Assembly (NCBI GenBank): GCA_017938205.1
Contig: JAGBCA010000029.1
Coordinates: 62,001-126,000, forward strand
Source: Clostridia bacterium
GTDB lineage: Bacteria > Bacillota > Clostridia > Oscillospirales > CAG-272
Length of the DNA: 64,000 nt
Direction: 5' to 3'
Part shown: one piece after another, positions 43,349 to 53,612 of the stretch
Position numbering within the stretch: the stretch's first letter is position 1
Layout: the number at the start of each line of letters is the position of its first letter
Made by a program: the position numbers and the translations under genes
Notes under the pieces: model-generated
Databases searched by the model: none
Seen by the model: the letters and a program-made list of their open reading frames with translations, nothing else
Told to the model about the DNA's origin: nothing

Positions 43349-44113
43349 TTATCTGCGGCGGAAAATAAATCTTCTCTTTTTTTGGCGCTTGATCTGGGCA
43401 CCGGTAAGGACCATGCCAAAAATAGGTGCATTCAAAACACGCAGAGAGTCAACAGTCTTTCCGAGAGAATCCACGTCCGAGTTTTTGGATTTTGCAACGA
43501 GAACGTATCCGTTTATGTGGTTTTTGAGCAGAAGCGCTTCAGAGCCGATCTCAAACGCCGGCGTATCCAATATGATATAATCAAAACGCTCCTCACAGTA
43601 ACGGAAGAGCTCGGCCATGCGTTCAGAACTGATCAGGCGCGTGGGTGTCTCGGAAAAAGCGCCTGCATAAAGCACCGAAAGGCCCGCTACAGAGGATGTA
43701 ACAATATTCGGCTCCTCGTCTTCGCCGGAAAGAAATTCGGCGAGACCATGAGGCTGAAAATCTTTCGAAAGCATAAGCTCAACACCCGGCTTTCTCAGAT
43801 CGGTATCGATCAGGAGCACCTTCGCGGCATTTAGGTTCTGCGCGAGCGTAATAGCAAGATTGACGGAGACCGTGGTTTTCCCTTCTCCGGAAAGTGCGCT
43901 GGAGATCGCGATCTTGCGGCATTTGCTTTCAATGGGAAGATAAGTGATATTGGCATACAGTCTACGGTAAGACTCAGCTACGTTATAGGGAGAGTGCGGA
44001 CTGAGAACATTATAAAACTCATAGCTCTCAGGCGAGTTCTTCGCAGCGGCATTGGCGCTCTTTCTGCGGCCAAGCATAGCCTTGAGCTTATCAAAAACAG
44101 CGATCTTACTCAT
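43349..44113 (-). CDS. Capsular/exopolysaccharide BY-kinase (CpsD/CapB family)
   Basis: 254 aa. Cytoplasmic P-loop tyrosine kinase working with the Wzz-like partner on polysaccharide length. Walker A SGEGKTT, Walker A' LLIDTDLRKP and Walker B YIILDTP are visible. The C-terminus is basic (RQKKRRFIFRRR) and lacks the usual autophosphorylated Tyr cluster. Start ATG 44113 after AAGGAGG; overlaps the Wzz gene by 8 nt. A MinD-like role would be the alternative but context argues against it. Confidence 0.85.
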   Translation of the reverse strand: MSKIAVFDKLKAMLGRRKSANAAAKNSPESYEFYNVLSPHSPYNVAESYRRLYANITYLPIESKCRKIAISSALSGEGKTTVSVNLAITLAQNLNAAKVLLIDTDLRKPGVELMLSKDFQPHGLAEFLSGEDEEPNIVTSSVAGLSVLYAGAFSETPTRLISSERMAELFRYCEERFDYIILDTPAFEIGSEALLLKNHINGYVLVAKSKNSDVDSLGKTVDSLRVLNAPIFGMVLTGAQIKRQKKRRFIFRRR

Positions 44114-44906
44114 CGTCTCCCCTCCTTGCATTTTCAAGATAGGCCGCATTTGAGATCGAATCCACACTGACCTTGGGAATTACACCCAACACGGGAGTAT
44201 CAAAATTCAACTCCAGATCCCTCTGGTTATGGATACGGTTATCAAGCGCGGAATACAGCCAAAGTGCAAAGATTGCAAGCAAGGCACCTGCCAAAGCACC
44301 TACCACAAGGCTTACCTTAGGATTTTGAGAAGCAGATGCTCCGTTGGTACGCGGGCTATCGACACAGCTGATCGTGGAGGGAGCGCCGATATTCTTATAA
44401 ACCGCATTCTGCTTTGGATCCTCCTCCAGCGCAAGATCACGAATGATCTTGGATATACGAAGCGCGCACTCCTCCGTGGGAGCAGTTACGTGAACGTAGA
44501 ACATTTCAAGATCACCGGATTGCTCCGTGCGGATCATAGAGGACATTTTGGATAAGGAAGCAGAAAGCCTGTCCTCCGAGATTGAAAAGCCGTACTTCTG
44601 GCGTTCCTCCTCGTCCAGACAATTTAAAATCTCAAGATGAAAATCACGGTTGCTGTGAATGATTTCCATATAAAGCGGCACACGTTGCTTCGAGACACTC
44701 ACGTTAGAGGTCTTAACACCGTCCGTCTCCGAAAGAGACTCCACAAAAAGGCTTGTGGTCACCGAATAGGTGATCGAATTATGCGATTTTGCATAGGTAT
44801 ACACCGAAAAACCACCGACAATTGCGAAAATCACAATCACCCAGATCTTGGATATCATAAAATCCCATAGATCTTTTAATGTAAATTCACCGTTGTTTTG
44901 TTTCAT
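44106..44906 (-). CDS. Wzz/CpsC-type polysaccharide co-polymerase
   Basis: 266 aa. Two membrane segments (~20-40 and ~200-220) flanking an extracytoplasmic helical domain, ending in a cytoplasmic tail that would dock the BY-kinase. I use ATG 44906 (GGAG, 6 nt); a TTG 12 nt earlier overlaps that ribosome site. No glycosyltransferase, flippase or polymerase is nearby, so this is an orphan pair acting on a distant locus or a stripped island. Confidence 0.85.
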   Translation of the reverse strand: MKQNNGEFTLKDLWDFMISKIWVIVIFAIVGGFSVYTYAKSHNSITYSVTTSLFVESLSETDGVKTSNVSVSKQRVPLYMEIIHSNRDFHLEILNCLDEEERQKYGFSISEDRLSASLSKMSSMIRTEQSGDLEMFYVHVTAPTEECALRISKIIRDLALEEDPKQNAVYKNIGAPSTISCVDSPRTNGASASQNPKVSLVVGALAGALLAIFALWLYSALDNRIHNQRDLELNFDTPVLGVIPKVSVDSISNAAYLENARRGDDE

Positions 44907-44930
44907 TTCAAACTCCAAATCTATAGCGTT

Positions 44931-45581
44931 TTAAAGGCATCTCAGATAAGAAAGAAGCATATCGGCTACGCGCTTTGCACCTGCATCCGAGGGGTGCAGA
45001 CCATCCGGCATATAGATCTGCTGCATGATCGGAACGGCAGGCTGAATGCCGGAAACAGAAAACAGATCCAGCACCGGAACGGAATAGAAGGTACATACCT
45101 CACGAATTGCATGAACGTAATCCTTCAAGGGACGGCATGGGAGACCGATCGCATTGACGGTCTTTTGCTCGCTGAGGCGATGCATGGGCGTCATATACAC
45201 AATGTGTGCATACGGATATTTTTCAATCACCGCCTGAAGAAGTGCGTGAAGCGCTCCGTAAAAGCTATACTCGTCCCGATCCTCAAAGCAACCGAAGCGA
45301 GCATCTCCGTGACCGAAATCATTCGTGCCACCGAAGATGACCACTACATCCATATCAGCAGGCATTTTTTCGGCACGATCCTTAAAGCACTCGTCAAATT
45401 CGGGGCAATCCGAAGGCTTTTTCTGCCTCGCAATGCGAGTTCCGCTCACACCAAAATTAAAAATCTCTGCGCCGCTTTCTCTTTTAACAACACCAACATA
45501 AGAATTTTCCGGTGATGAGGCGCCGACTCCAAACGTTATACTATCGCCAAGAAAGGCGATTCTCTTTCCTTTTAATTCCAT
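44931..45581 (-). CDS. SGNH/GDSL esterase
   Basis: 216 aa, cytoplasmic by sequence. Blocks GDSITFG (Ser nucleophile), FGVSGTR (oxyanion Gly), GGTND (Asn), DGLHPSDAG (Asp/His). Likely removes acyl groups from a sugar or lipid; its position 24 nt before the Wzz gene suggests O-acetyl editing of polysaccharide precursors, by inference only. Confidence 0.87.
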   Translation of the reverse strand: MELKGKRIAFLGDSITFGVGASSPENSYVGVVKRESGAEIFNFGVSGTRIARQKKPSDCPEFDECFKDRAEKMPADMDVVVIFGGTNDFGHGDARFGCFEDRDEYSFYGALHALLQAVIEKYPYAHIVYMTPMHRLSEQKTVNAIGLPCRPLKDYVHAIREVCTFYSVPVLDLFSVSGIQPAVPIMQQIYMPDGLHPSDAGAKRVADMLLSYLRCL

Positions 45582-45591
45582 ATTACCTCAA

Positions 45592-45631
45592 AAAGAGGCT
45601 TTGCCAAACAAACATCTAACAAAACCTCTTT
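45592..45631 (-). terminator. Weak terminator after the large lipoprotein gene
   Basis: AAAGAGG/CCTCTTT, 7 bp with a 26-nt loop, T-run on the minus strand. May partly insulate the SGNH-Wzz-kinase genes. Confidence 0.4.
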
Positions 45632-45680
45632 CGATTTGCTTTTATAATTTCGATAGTGTCAAAGGCTTTTTGAGCTTAGC

Positions 45681-47564
45681 TCACTCCGCAGAATCGGCAG
45701 CCTTCAGATTTTCAAGCACCTCAGTTGCGATAGCAAGCTTAAGCTTAGCAGCCACGAATACATTTTTTGCAGCCGTAGCCGCAGCGATCGCATCCTCGGT
45801 TGCCAGCTCGGTGGCAATTGCCGCCTTTTGTGCGGCGATACGCTCAAGCGTTGCCACCTCAATCTGCAAAGAAAGAACCTCAAATTCCATTGCGGGAAGC
45901 TCAGCCTCTTTTCTTGCTTCCACGGCAGCAACCTTAGCCTCGTCTGCCGCTTTTCTTGCAAGCTTTGCCGAAGAGTCTGCCAGCAGGTATGCATCTCTCA
46001 AAACCTTGATGCCCGTAGCCTCATACGCTGCAAGCTTTGCAAGTGCTGCTTTTTCTTTTTTCTGCGCATCCAGCTCCTTAAGCTCGGCATCCGCTTCCAA
46101 TAAAACAGCCACGGATACGGGTTTTTCCGCCTTTGCCTCAGCCTTCAAGAACTCGAGACTTGCCGCTACCGCTTCATCGTACGAAAGATCGGCTACCTTA
46201 TTCTGCGACTCCGCAAATTTTGCAATTTCGGGTGTCCAATTCTCTTCCTCGCAATAATGCGCGCTGAACGCGTTACCGGTGTAGAGAATATTCATCTTAT
46301 ATTTCTTGTTTTCAAGATCGAATCTGGTTACGTTGCCATTCTCGTCAAGCTGATAGTTGGTATCCTTGATTCCGTACTGCAGAAGGTTGTGAAGATCGGC
46401 ATCCATATTGATCGCATAGATGATACGCATTGCACGGTCCACGTCCGTACCCTTGAGAACCGCAAATGCACCCGAGAATGCATCCTCTGCCGTTGCCTCG
46501 GGAGCGGCAATCACATTCATAATATACTTTTCGTCGGCCTCTACTGCAGCCTTGGTTGCATAACTGCCACGAACGAGCTTTACGTATTCATCTGCATCCG
46601 CAGGGTCCTGACCGCATGCTGCGAGCATCTCGCGAAGCTCTGCCTTCAGGGCATCAATTCCTGCAAAATCAACGATCTTTCTGAGATAATCCGCATCGTG
46701 GTTCAGCCAGATCTCGCACGCCTGACGGTTGATCTGCAGATAAGTATAGGCAAGATCGGTATCAATCAAATGGTTGTTGGGAATGGTAAAGAGACCGGTC
46801 TGCGACTCGGGGATCAGAACGGGATCGCCGTTTGCATCGGTAACAGCACTGCCGTCATGGGCATAGGTCTTTTCAACAAGGACAGGCTTACCTTCCTCAT
46901 CGAGAACGTAATAAGAAAGCTTGGATGCATCTATAAGAGAGGTTGCGATCTTTGCATTCAAAAGACCGTACTTTGCATCACCCGATGCGCTCGGAAGGAT
47001 GTATCCGGAAAGCTCCTCAAGGCAGCCAACGCTTACCTGACGGTTCGTCGGGATCTTATCCGCATCCTTATCGGTGCCGGTAATGATCTCACCCTTTGCA
47101 TTATATTTTGTTACACGGGAGCCGCCTGCAGTGTGCTCGGTTACAACCTTAGCGACCGGAGCCTCTGCCGTTGCCTCGTAATATTCGGTGATAACAACAT
47201 TCGATCCATCACCGTAAAGATCCATCACAAGATCCTCGCTATTGATAAGAACGATCGCCTGCTCCTGCCTTTCGGCAGCCGACATTACCGCATCATTATA
47301 TTTATCTGCCGTCAGATAGACGATATCCAGCTGCGTATTATAATCCGCCTCGGTCAAAGCGTTGATACGACGCTCAACCTCCTTGAGTGCACCCTCGTCC
47401 GCCTCGTCATAGACGATATAAAGCTTCAACAAGAGCTTTTTCTCAGGCTCTTCACGGAATTGCTCCAAAGACTCAAGATGCGATCCGATTTCCTCGTCAC
47501 CGCAACCCACGAGCATACCGCAGGCCATAATGAGGCAAAGCAGCAAACTGATTATTCTTTTCAT
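45681..47564 (-). CDS. Large lipoprotein: solute-binding-like body with Ala-rich helical tail
   Basis: 627 aa. Signal peptide with lipobox LVGC (Cys21), so lipid-anchored outside. Residues ~45-440 have the look of family-1 extracellular sugar-binding proteins of the LipO/DUF3502 kind (GTDVDRAMRIIYAIN, YGIKDTNYQ, YKMNILYTGNAF). The last ~173 residues are an Ala/Lys/Glu helix-rich region (~28% Ala by my count) not found in such proteins. No ABC permease or ATPase adjoins. Good promoter and SD (AAAGGAG). Function unknown: a cell-surface binding or structural protein is possible. Confidence 0.75.
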   Translation of the reverse strand: MKRIISLLLCLIMACGMLVGCGDEEIGSHLESLEQFREEPEKKLLLKLYIVYDEADEGALKEVERRINALTEADYNTQLDIVYLTADKYNDAVMSAAERQEQAIVLINSEDLVMDLYGDGSNVVITEYYEATAEAPVAKVVTEHTAGGSRVTKYNAKGEIITGTDKDADKIPTNRQVSVGCLEELSGYILPSASGDAKYGLLNAKIATSLIDASKLSYYVLDEEGKPVLVEKTYAHDGSAVTDANGDPVLIPESQTGLFTIPNNHLIDTDLAYTYLQINRQACEIWLNHDADYLRKIVDFAGIDALKAELREMLAACGQDPADADEYVKLVRGSYATKAAVEADEKYIMNVIAAPEATAEDAFSGAFAVLKGTDVDRAMRIIYAINMDADLHNLLQYGIKDTNYQLDENGNVTRFDLENKKYKMNILYTGNAFSAHYCEEENWTPEIAKFAESQNKVADLSYDEAVAASLEFLKAEAKAEKPVSVAVLLEADAELKELDAQKKEKAALAKLAAYEATGIKVLRDAYLLADSSAKLARKAADEAKVAAVEARKEAELPAMEFEVLSLQIEVATLERIAAQKAAIATELATEDAIAAATAAKNVFVAAKLKLAIATEVLENLKAADSAE

Positions 47565-47602
47565 TGCGTTACTCCTTTAATTAAAAACAAAATACCTTTA
47601 TA

Positions 47603-47631
47603 ATTTTACAACATTTGCACATAAAAGTCAA
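47603..47631 (-). promoter_or_regulatory. Sigma-A promoter of the large lipoprotein gene
   Basis: Minus strand: TTGACT (47626-47631), 17 bp, TAAAAT (47603-47608). Confidence 0.7.
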
Positions 47632-47715
47632 GTTATTTTCCTTGAAAGAATTTAAAAACAAAAATTATGTCAGGTTGCACATTTTTTTGTCTTTTGTTTT
47701 GTTTGTTTTGAACAA

Positions 47716-48777
47716 TCAATTTGCCAAATAATCCTTCAAAGTTTTCGAACGGGAGGGATGGCGAAGCTTGCGGAGTGCCTTTGCTTCGATCTGACGGATA
47801 CGCTCACGCGTGATCTCGAACTGCTTTCCGACCTCCTCAAGGGTTCTCGGACGTCCGTCCTCCAGGCCGAAGCGAAGCTTGATGACCTGCTCTTCTCTCG
47901 GTGTCAACGTATGCAGAATATTGCACAGCTGCTCACGCAGAAGTGAGAACGATGCGCTCTCAGAGGGCGCGGGAGAATCATTATCCTCCACAAAATCGCC
48001 AAGGTGGCTATCCTCCTCCTCGCCGATGGGAGTCTCCAGAGAAACGGGGTCCTGCGCTATCTTAAGGATCTCGCGCACCTTATCAGGCGTGATTCCGAGG
48101 CGCTCTGCGATCTCGTCCGTTCCGGGCTCACGGCCAAGCTCCTGAAGGAGCTGACGCGCGGTTCGGGAAACCTTGTGAATGGTTTCCACCATATGTACGG
48201 GAATACGAATGGTTCGTGCCTGATCTGCAATGGCTCTCGTGATCGCCTGGCGAATCCACCACGTCGCATAAGTAGAAAACTTATATCCCTTGCTGTAGTC
48301 AAACTTCTCTACCGCCTTGATAAGGCCGAGATTTCCCTCCTGGATCAAATCAAGGAAATACATACCCTTACCGACGTGGCGCTTGGCGATGCTGACAACA
48401 AGACGAAGGTTCGCCTCGATCATTTCATCCTTAGCGGCCTTGTTTCCAATCGTGATCTGCTCGGCAAGATACATCTCTCTCTCCTGCGAAAGAAGCGGGA
48501 TCTTACCGATCTCCTTCAAATACATACGAACGGGATCGTCGATCGTTAAGCCCTCCTGGCTGAGCAGCTTTTCCATCTTTTCGGGGGTATCCAGGATCTC
48601 AACGTCCTGCTCAATATCCTTGAAGCGATCGCTTTCCAGCTCGTCCGATGATGCGGCATCGATATCCATCTGAACGATGTCATAATCGATATCCTCCAAA
48701 GCCTTCATGAAATTGGAGTTGACGAGACTTCCGTCACCCTTGGATTCAAATAAATCGTTGATCTTGTCTCTTGCCAT
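47716..48777 (-). CDS. rpoD: RNA polymerase primary sigma factor
   Basis: 353 aa, compact region 1. Region 2 [26 protein letters not shown] block and -10 recognition ([18 protein letters not shown]), region 3, and region 4.2 helix-turn-helix ([20 protein letters not shown]) are complete. 17 nt after dnaG: the dnaG-rpoD macromolecular-synthesis pair, here without rpsU in front. Confidence 0.97.
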   Translation of the reverse strand: MARDKINDLFESKGDGSLVNSNFMKALEDIDYDIVQMDIDAASSDELESDRFKDIEQDVEILDTPEKMEKLLSQEGLTIDDPVRMYLKEIGKIPLLSQEREMYLAEQITIGNKAAKDEMIEANLRLVVSIAKRHVGKGMYFLDLIQEGNLGLIKAVEKFDYSKGYKFSTYATWWIRQAITRAIADQARTIRIPVHMVETIHKVSRTARQLLQELGREPGTDEIAERLGITPDKVREILKIAQDPVSLETPIGEEEDSHLGDFVEDNDSPAPSESASFSLLREQLCNILHTLTPREEQVIKLRFGLEDGRPRTLEEVGKQFEITRERIRQIEAKALRKLRHPSRSKTLKDYLAN

Positions 48778-48794
48778 TTTATCTTCCTCTTTTC

Positions 48795-50564
48795 TTAATT
48801 ATCGTTTGAATTTCTCATGCGGTTTATAAGAGAGCTCAGGGCATCTATCGTGCTTGCCCCTTCGGCACTCTTTCGTTGCATTGCACTTTTCAGAGATTCG
48901 ATCGCCTCTGCGAGAACGCCGTCGCCGTTCTCCGTCAGCTGCATACGTGAAAGCTTCATGCGAGCGATGCGGCCAACCTCCTCCGGTGAAAAATTTTCAT
49001 CGAAATTTGGGGCAACGCCCTCGTGATAGCACTGCTTGAGATATGAAAAAACGCGGCGCCCAAGCTCGGTATAAAAATCCGTTTCCGCAAGCAGTTCTCC
49101 CTCAAAAACCTTCTTTTGGTGGTTTTCAAAGAGGACGAGCAAACCGATCACGTTCTCCTCACTTTTTGCAACAGAGGGTGCTTTTGCAAAGTCCGGATTT
49201 ACCTTATCCGAAAAGCCTGCGGCAGTCTGCCGCGCCTTCTGCGCCTCTTCCTTCATATATCGATTATTCTTCTGTTTTACTCTTCGGTTAACGTCCGCTT
49301 TAACGCTGGCAAACGGCACATCAAGCTGCTTGGAAACCGCTTGAATGTAAACATCTCTTTCCACTTCCGAGTAAAAACCGGAAATCAGCTCCACAATTTC
49401 AACAAGCGCATTGATCTTTTCCTGCGGGAACTCAACGTGGTATTTTGATAGGATCCGCTCCATATTATATTCAAATTTTGATCTTGAATTTTCGATCAGA
49501 GAGCGGAAACGATCCTTACCGAACTTTTTGATATACTCATCGGGATCCTTGGCATCGGGGATCTTCAGAACGCTGACCTCAAGGCCAACATCGCCAAGCA
49601 TTCCCATCGCGCGAACAGCCGCCTTTTGCCCCGCCTCATCGGCATCATAGGTGATGATCACACGCTTCGTGTAACGGCTCATCAGCCTTGCCTGATCCGA
49701 GGTGATCGCCGTCCCAAGCGTAGCAACCGCATTGGTGAAGCCCGCCGCATGAAGCGCGATCACATCCATATATCCTTCACAAAGAATTAAGCTTTCCGCA
49801 CAGGTGTGCCGTGCGTAATTCAAGGCAAAAAGATTACGTAACTTTTTAAATACGGGCGTATCCGACGAGTTTTTATACTTCGGCTTCGAATCGTCCATCA
49901 CGCGGCCGCCAAAGGCAATTACGTTTCCCGACACATCAATAATAGGAAACATTACGCGGTTTCTGAAGGCATCATAATATGTACCTCGCTCACTCTTTCC
50001 GCATAAAAAGCCCGTAACAAGCTCATCGTAGGTATATCCGAGAGAGCGCATATGCTTTCCGAAGGCATCGAAGCTATCCGGTGCAAAGCCAAGGCCGAAA
50101 TGACGGATGGTTGCGATCGAGAGTCCTCTTTGTTCCGTAAAATAACGAAGCGCATTCTGTGCTGCCGCATCCTTTCCAAACAAGCAAGAGTGGAAATATT
50201 TGGCGGCATCCACGTTCATTTTCAAAATTCGGGATTTATCGATCCTCTTCCCCTGATACGTATCCCTCGTATTATCCTGCACAACCGTGATGCCTGCGCG
50301 TTTGCCAAGGTACACAACAGCATCCGGATAATCCATGTGCTCGATCTGGCGAACGAAGGTGATCGCGTTTCCGCCAACACCGCAACCAAAGCAATAAAAG
50401 CTGTTGTCTGCCGGGAACACGGTAAAAGAAGGAGATTTTTCGCTATGAAACGGACAAAGCCCTTTTAGATTCGAGCCGGCGCGCTTCAAGGAAACGTAGC
50501 TGCTGATCAGACTCTCTATATCCGTTCTTTGCAAAATTTCATCTACCACTTCTCTTGCAATCAT
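48795..50564 (-). CDS. dnaG: DNA primase
   Basis: 589 aa. Makes RNA primers at the fork. CHC2 zinc ribbon ([11 protein letters not shown] ... CFGCGVGG, ~38-65), TOPRIM core ([14 protein letters not shown]; later ITYDADEAG), and a C-terminal helicase-interaction region. ATG 50564 with AAGGAGG 6-7 nt upstream. Leads the dnaG-rpoD transcript. Confidence 0.97.
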   Translation of the reverse strand: MIAREVVDEILQRTDIESLISSYVSLKRAGSNLKGLCPFHSEKSPSFTVFPADNSFYCFGCGVGGNAITFVRQIEHMDYPDAVVYLGKRAGITVVQDNTRDTYQGKRIDKSRILKMNVDAAKYFHSCLFGKDAAAQNALRYFTEQRGLSIATIRHFGLGFAPDSFDAFGKHMRSLGYTYDELVTGFLCGKSERGTYYDAFRNRVMFPIIDVSGNVIAFGGRVMDDSKPKYKNSSDTPVFKKLRNLFALNYARHTCAESLILCEGYMDVIALHAAGFTNAVATLGTAITSDQARLMSRYTKRVIITYDADEAGQKAAVRAMGMLGDVGLEVSVLKIPDAKDPDEYIKKFGKDRFRSLIENSRSKFEYNMERILSKYHVEFPQEKINALVEIVELISGFYSEVERDVYIQAVSKQLDVPFASVKADVNRRVKQKNNRYMKEEAQKARQTAAGFSDKVNPDFAKAPSVAKSEENVIGLLVLFENHQKKVFEGELLAETDFYTELGRRVFSYLKQCYHEGVAPNFDENFSPEEVGRIARMKLSRMQLTENGDGVLAEAIESLKSAMQRKSAEGASTIDALSSLINRMRNSNDN

Positions 50565-50610
50565 AAGATCCCTCCTTCGTTTTCTTTTTTCTACTCTTAA
50601 TATAGAAAAA

Positions 50611-50640
50611 AAATCCGAAAAATACTTTTTTCTCGGATTT
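50611..50640 (-). terminator. Terminator after yigZ
   Basis: AAATCCGA (50611-50618) with TCGGATTT (50633-50640), T8 on the minus strand; separates yigZ from dnaG. Confidence 0.75.
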
Positions 50641-50652
50641 TTTTATTTTTTC

Positions 50653-51270
50653 TTAAAAATCGTATACTTCTTCTGTCGCAGAGCATACCGCTCTCCCACC
50701 CGTTTGCTCCAGGAGTGCCGAAAGCAACGCTTCGGCCTTCGGCTGCAGAACACGCCCGCGGATGGTGACGTTTTCTCTGAAATCCGTATCCTCCGTGCGA
50801 AATTGCATTTCGGAGAGGATACTTTGTATCTTCTGGTAATCCGAATAATTCACCTCGATATTACATTTCGTATATGTTGTAAAGGTGATAACACCCGCTG
50901 CGCCGATCGCACCTGCTGCCGCCTCCGTATATGCGCGAACAAGTCCACCCGTTCCGAGAAGCGTGCCACCGAAATAGCGAGTGACGACCGCAACGGCATC
51001 CACGCAACCGCGCTTGCGCATGGAGTCCAGCACCGGCATACCTGCCGTCCCTTGCGGCTCATGATCATCCGAATAGCGCATGATGGAATTTTCTCTCAAA
51101 ATATAAGCATAGACGTGATGGCGCGCATCCGGATATTTCTTCTTTATATTATTAATGAAGGAAATTGCTTCATCTTCACTTTTCACAGGGGCACATTCAC
51201 CGATGAATACAGACTTTTTTTCCTCATATTCATACGACCCGTAGCCGCCTAAGGTTGTATAATCCTCCAT
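50653..51270 (-). CDS. yigZ: YigZ/IMPACT family protein
   Basis: 205 aa. N-terminal UPF0029/IMPACT domain (KSVFIGECAPVKSEDEA, DDHEPQGTAGMPVL, VTRYFGGTLLGTGGLVRAY) and the short C-terminal DUF1949 domain. Biochemical role not settled; some relatives bind nucleic acid or translation factors. Start ATG 51270 after GAGGTGA; 11 nt after hflX. Confidence 0.9.
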   Translation of the reverse strand: MEDYTTLGGYGSYEYEEKKSVFIGECAPVKSEDEAISFINNIKKKYPDARHHVYAYILRENSIMRYSDDHEPQGTAGMPVLDSMRKRGCVDAVAVVTRYFGGTLLGTGGLVRAYTEAAAGAIGAAGVITFTTYTKCNIEVNYSDYQKIQSILSEMQFRTEDTDFRENVTIRGRVLQPKAEALLSALLEQTGGRAVCSATEEVYDF

Positions 51271-51281
51271 TGACTCACCTC

Positions 51282-52532
51282 TCACTCCAGAATGTATTTT
51301 GCAAACATTCCCTTTCCTTTTTCGTCAAGCCGCGCACGGACACGCGTGCCGTTATCTCCATATTCGGTGGAAAGAACTGTATAATCTCTGTACAGATCGT
51401 TAAGACGTGCCTGCGCATCATACGGGAACAAAAGATCGTAGTCTTTGCTTTGCTTATGCAAAACGTCCTCGATTTTAGAAAGAAGAAGCTCCAGCCCTTT
51501 TCCCTCTTTCGCGGAGATCGCAACCGCATCCTCGCGCACGTCCGCACACAGAAAGCCCTCAACCGTGTCGCATTTGTTATATACGTAAATGCGTGGCTTA
51601 TCCTTGGCGTCCAGAGAGGTGATGATCTCCTCCGTGACAGCAAGCTCCTCGGAAAGCTCCGGATCGCTTACATCTGCCACGATCATAAGAATATCCGCGT
51701 AGCGCACCTCATCCAAGGTGGACCGAAAGGCCTCGACCAGATGGTGCGGCAGGCGGCGGATAAATCCGACCGTATCCGTCAGAAGCACGCTCTCGCCGCA
51801 CGGAAGCTCCAATCGGCGCGTTGTTGGGTCAAGCGTTGCAAAGAGCTTATCCTCGGAGAGCACGCCAGCATCCGTCAGCGCATTCAAAAGCGTAGACTTC
51901 CCTGCATTCGTATATCCAACGATAGCAATTTTTTTGAGGCCGCTTTTATCCCTTTGGCGACGCATAACGCCACGCGTATGCTCCATTTCGGCAAGCTGAG
52001 CCTCCAAGGCATGGATCCGCTCCTTGAGATGACGGCGATCGCTCTCCAGCTTCGATTCTCCGGGTCCTCTGCTACCGATACCGCCCCCCTGACGCGAAAG
52101 CTCCTTTCCCTGTCCCATAAGACGAGGCGCTGTGTATTTCAGCTGTGCGAGCTCCACCTGCAGCTTGCCCTCGCCGCTGGTGGCGTGGAGAGCAAAAATA
52201 TCTAAGATCAGCATGCTGCGGTCGATCACGCGGATATCTTCCATATCCTCCTCCAGATTGCGGATCTGCCCTGCGGTCAGTTCAAAATCAAAAATCACGA
52301 GAGAAATACCGTTTGCATGGCAAAGCTCTGCAATCTCACGAACCTTTCCGCTTCCAATACAGGTACGAGCATCGTAGCTGCTTTTGATCTGCAAAACCTT
52401 GGCAAAGGCTTCACCGCCTGCTGTTTCCAAAAGCCGCTCCAGCTCATCAAGACTGCTTTGCTGCATAGGTACTGCAGCGGCGTTTTCCGCCATACCGACA
52501 AGCACGGCGGTCGTAATTTTCTTTTCTTCCAT
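51282..52532 (-). CDS. hflX: Ribosome-associated GTPase HflX
   Basis: 416 aa. Ribosome-splitting/rescue GTPase. N-terminal HflX domain with Gly-rich signature SRQGGGIGSRGPGE, G1 GYTNAGKSTLLNAL, G3 DTVGFIRRLPHHLVEAF, G4 NKCD. ATG 52532 follows GGAGG; upstream in-frame codons run through the rpmE terminator hairpin, so the longer form is rejected. Confidence 0.95.
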   Translation of the reverse strand: MEEKKITTAVLVGMAENAAAVPMQQSSLDELERLLETAGGEAFAKVLQIKSSYDARTCIGSGKVREIAELCHANGISLVIFDFELTAGQIRNLEEDMEDIRVIDRSMLILDIFALHATSGEGKLQVELAQLKYTAPRLMGQGKELSRQGGGIGSRGPGESKLESDRRHLKERIHALEAQLAEMEHTRGVMRRQRDKSGLKKIAIVGYTNAGKSTLLNALTDAGVLSEDKLFATLDPTTRRLELPCGESVLLTDTVGFIRRLPHHLVEAFRSTLDEVRYADILMIVADVSDPELSEELAVTEEIITSLDAKDKPRIYVYNKCDTVEGFLCADVREDAVAISAKEGKGLELLLSKIEDVLHKQSKDYDLLFPYDAQARLNDLYRDYTVLSTEYGDNGTRVRARLDEKGKGMFAKYILE

Positions 52533-52554
52533 TTTCTCCTCCGCGAAAATAAAA

Positions 52555-52588
52555 AGAGCATTGACGCCATATAGGCGAACAACGCTCT
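52555..52588 (-). terminator. Terminator after rpmE
   Basis: Long imperfect stem AGAGCGTTG...CAATGCTCT with inner CGCC/GGCG, T5 on the minus strand; lies between rpmE and hflX. Confidence 0.82.
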
Positions 52589-52601
52589 GTTTTAGCAATG
52601 A

Positions 52602-52805
52602 TCACTTCATCATTGCGAGACGCTTCTTGAACTTATCTACGCGTCCACCGGCATCTACAAACTTTTGCTTACCTGTATAAAAGGGATGGCACTTGGAGCA
52701 GATTTCCACGTTCATATCACCCTTTACGGAGTGCGTCTGAACGGTTGCGCCGCAAGCACATCTAATGGTAGCCTCTTTGTACTCGGGATGTAATCCAGCC
52801 TTCAT
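52602..52805 (-). CDS. rpmE: 50S ribosomal protein L31
   Basis: 67 aa. Zinc-binding (C+) form: CAC near residue 16-18 and CSKC near 36-39. Family core [21 protein letters not shown] present. Own strong promoter and terminator. Confidence 0.97.
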   Translation of the reverse strand: MKAGLHPEYKEATIRCACGATVQTHSVKGDMNVEICSKCHPFYTGKQKFVDAGGRVDKFKKRLAMMK

Positions 52806-52846
52806 TTTAACACCTCTTGTCGTTTTATACTTTTCAATTACAATTG

Positions 52847-52875
52847 ATTATATCATATTATTTTTCTTTTTGCAA
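52847..52875 (-). promoter_or_regulatory. Sigma-A promoter of rpmE
   Basis: Minus strand: TTGCAA (52870-52875), 17 bp, TATAAT (52847-52852). Confidence 0.8.
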
Positions 52876-52892
52876 TACCTTTTTGAAAAAAA

Positions 52893-53612
52893 TTATATTT
52901 TTTCTTCGATTTTCTTCCTGAGGCGGTGCATGATCTTTTTTTCAAGACGAGAAATATAGCTTTGCGAGATACCGAGTGCATCTGCAACCTCTTTTTGCGT
53001 CATAGCCGTCCTTCCCTCCAAGCCGAATCGCATCTCAACGATCACACGCTCTCTCGGATTCAGGTCTGCCACGGCATTGCGCAGCACCCGTCGCTCCTCG
53101 TCCTCCTCCATCTCCTTCGAAACCGCATCCAGCTCACTTCCGAGAACATCCGAAAGAAGCAGCTCATTTCCGTCCCAATCCACACTCAGAGGCTCATCGA
53201 TCGATATTTCTTTTTTATAGCTCGCGCTCTTACGGATAAACATCAGAATCTCATTTTCAATGCAACGGGATGCGTAAGTAGCGATCTTGATATTTTTCGC
53301 GGCATCAAAGCTATACACCGCCTTGACCAACCCCACCGTTCCAATGGATATTAACTCCTCGAGAGTTGCCCCCGTATTTTCAAATCGCTTTGCAACGTAG
53401 ACCACAAGACGGAGATTGTGCTCGATCATGAGGCGGCGCGATTCCTCTGTTTCAAGACATGAAAGCAGCCTTTCCTCTTCTTCGGCAGAAAGCGGCGGCG
53501 GTAATACGTCCGCACCGTTGATGTAATAAACCTCATCCGTACGAAATAACGAGGCACGTGTACGTCCGAAAAAACGAAGCACGCGCAAATATAACTTTTT
53601 AACACTAAACAT
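52893..53612 (-). CDS. sigE: Sporulation sigma factor SigE (pro-sigma-E)
   Basis: 239 aa. Mother-cell early sigma factor. An amphipathic pro-sequence (~residues 1-26) precedes [17 protein letters not shown], the usual processing region. Region 2 ([32 protein letters not shown]) and region 4 ([20 protein letters not shown]) complete. Overlaps spoIIGA by 8 nt. spoIIGA-sigE-rpmE is the local order; sigG is not seen. Confidence 0.95.
   Translation of the reverse strand: MFSVKKLYLRVLRFFGRTRASLFRTDEVYYINGADVLPPPLSAEEEERLLSCLETEESRRLMIEHNLRLVVYVAKRFENTGATLEELISIGTVGLVKAVYSFDAAKNIKIATYASRCIENEILMFIRKSASYKKEISIDEPLSVDWDGNELLLSDVLGSELDAVSKEMEEDEERRVLRNAVADLNPRERVIVEMRFGLEGRTAMTQKEVADALGISQSYISRLEKKIMHRLRKKIEEKI

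Noticed and set aside
52549..52598. N-terminal extension of HflX to 52598
   Set aside because: It would translate through the rpmE terminator hairpin; ATG 52532 has GGAGG and fits the family.
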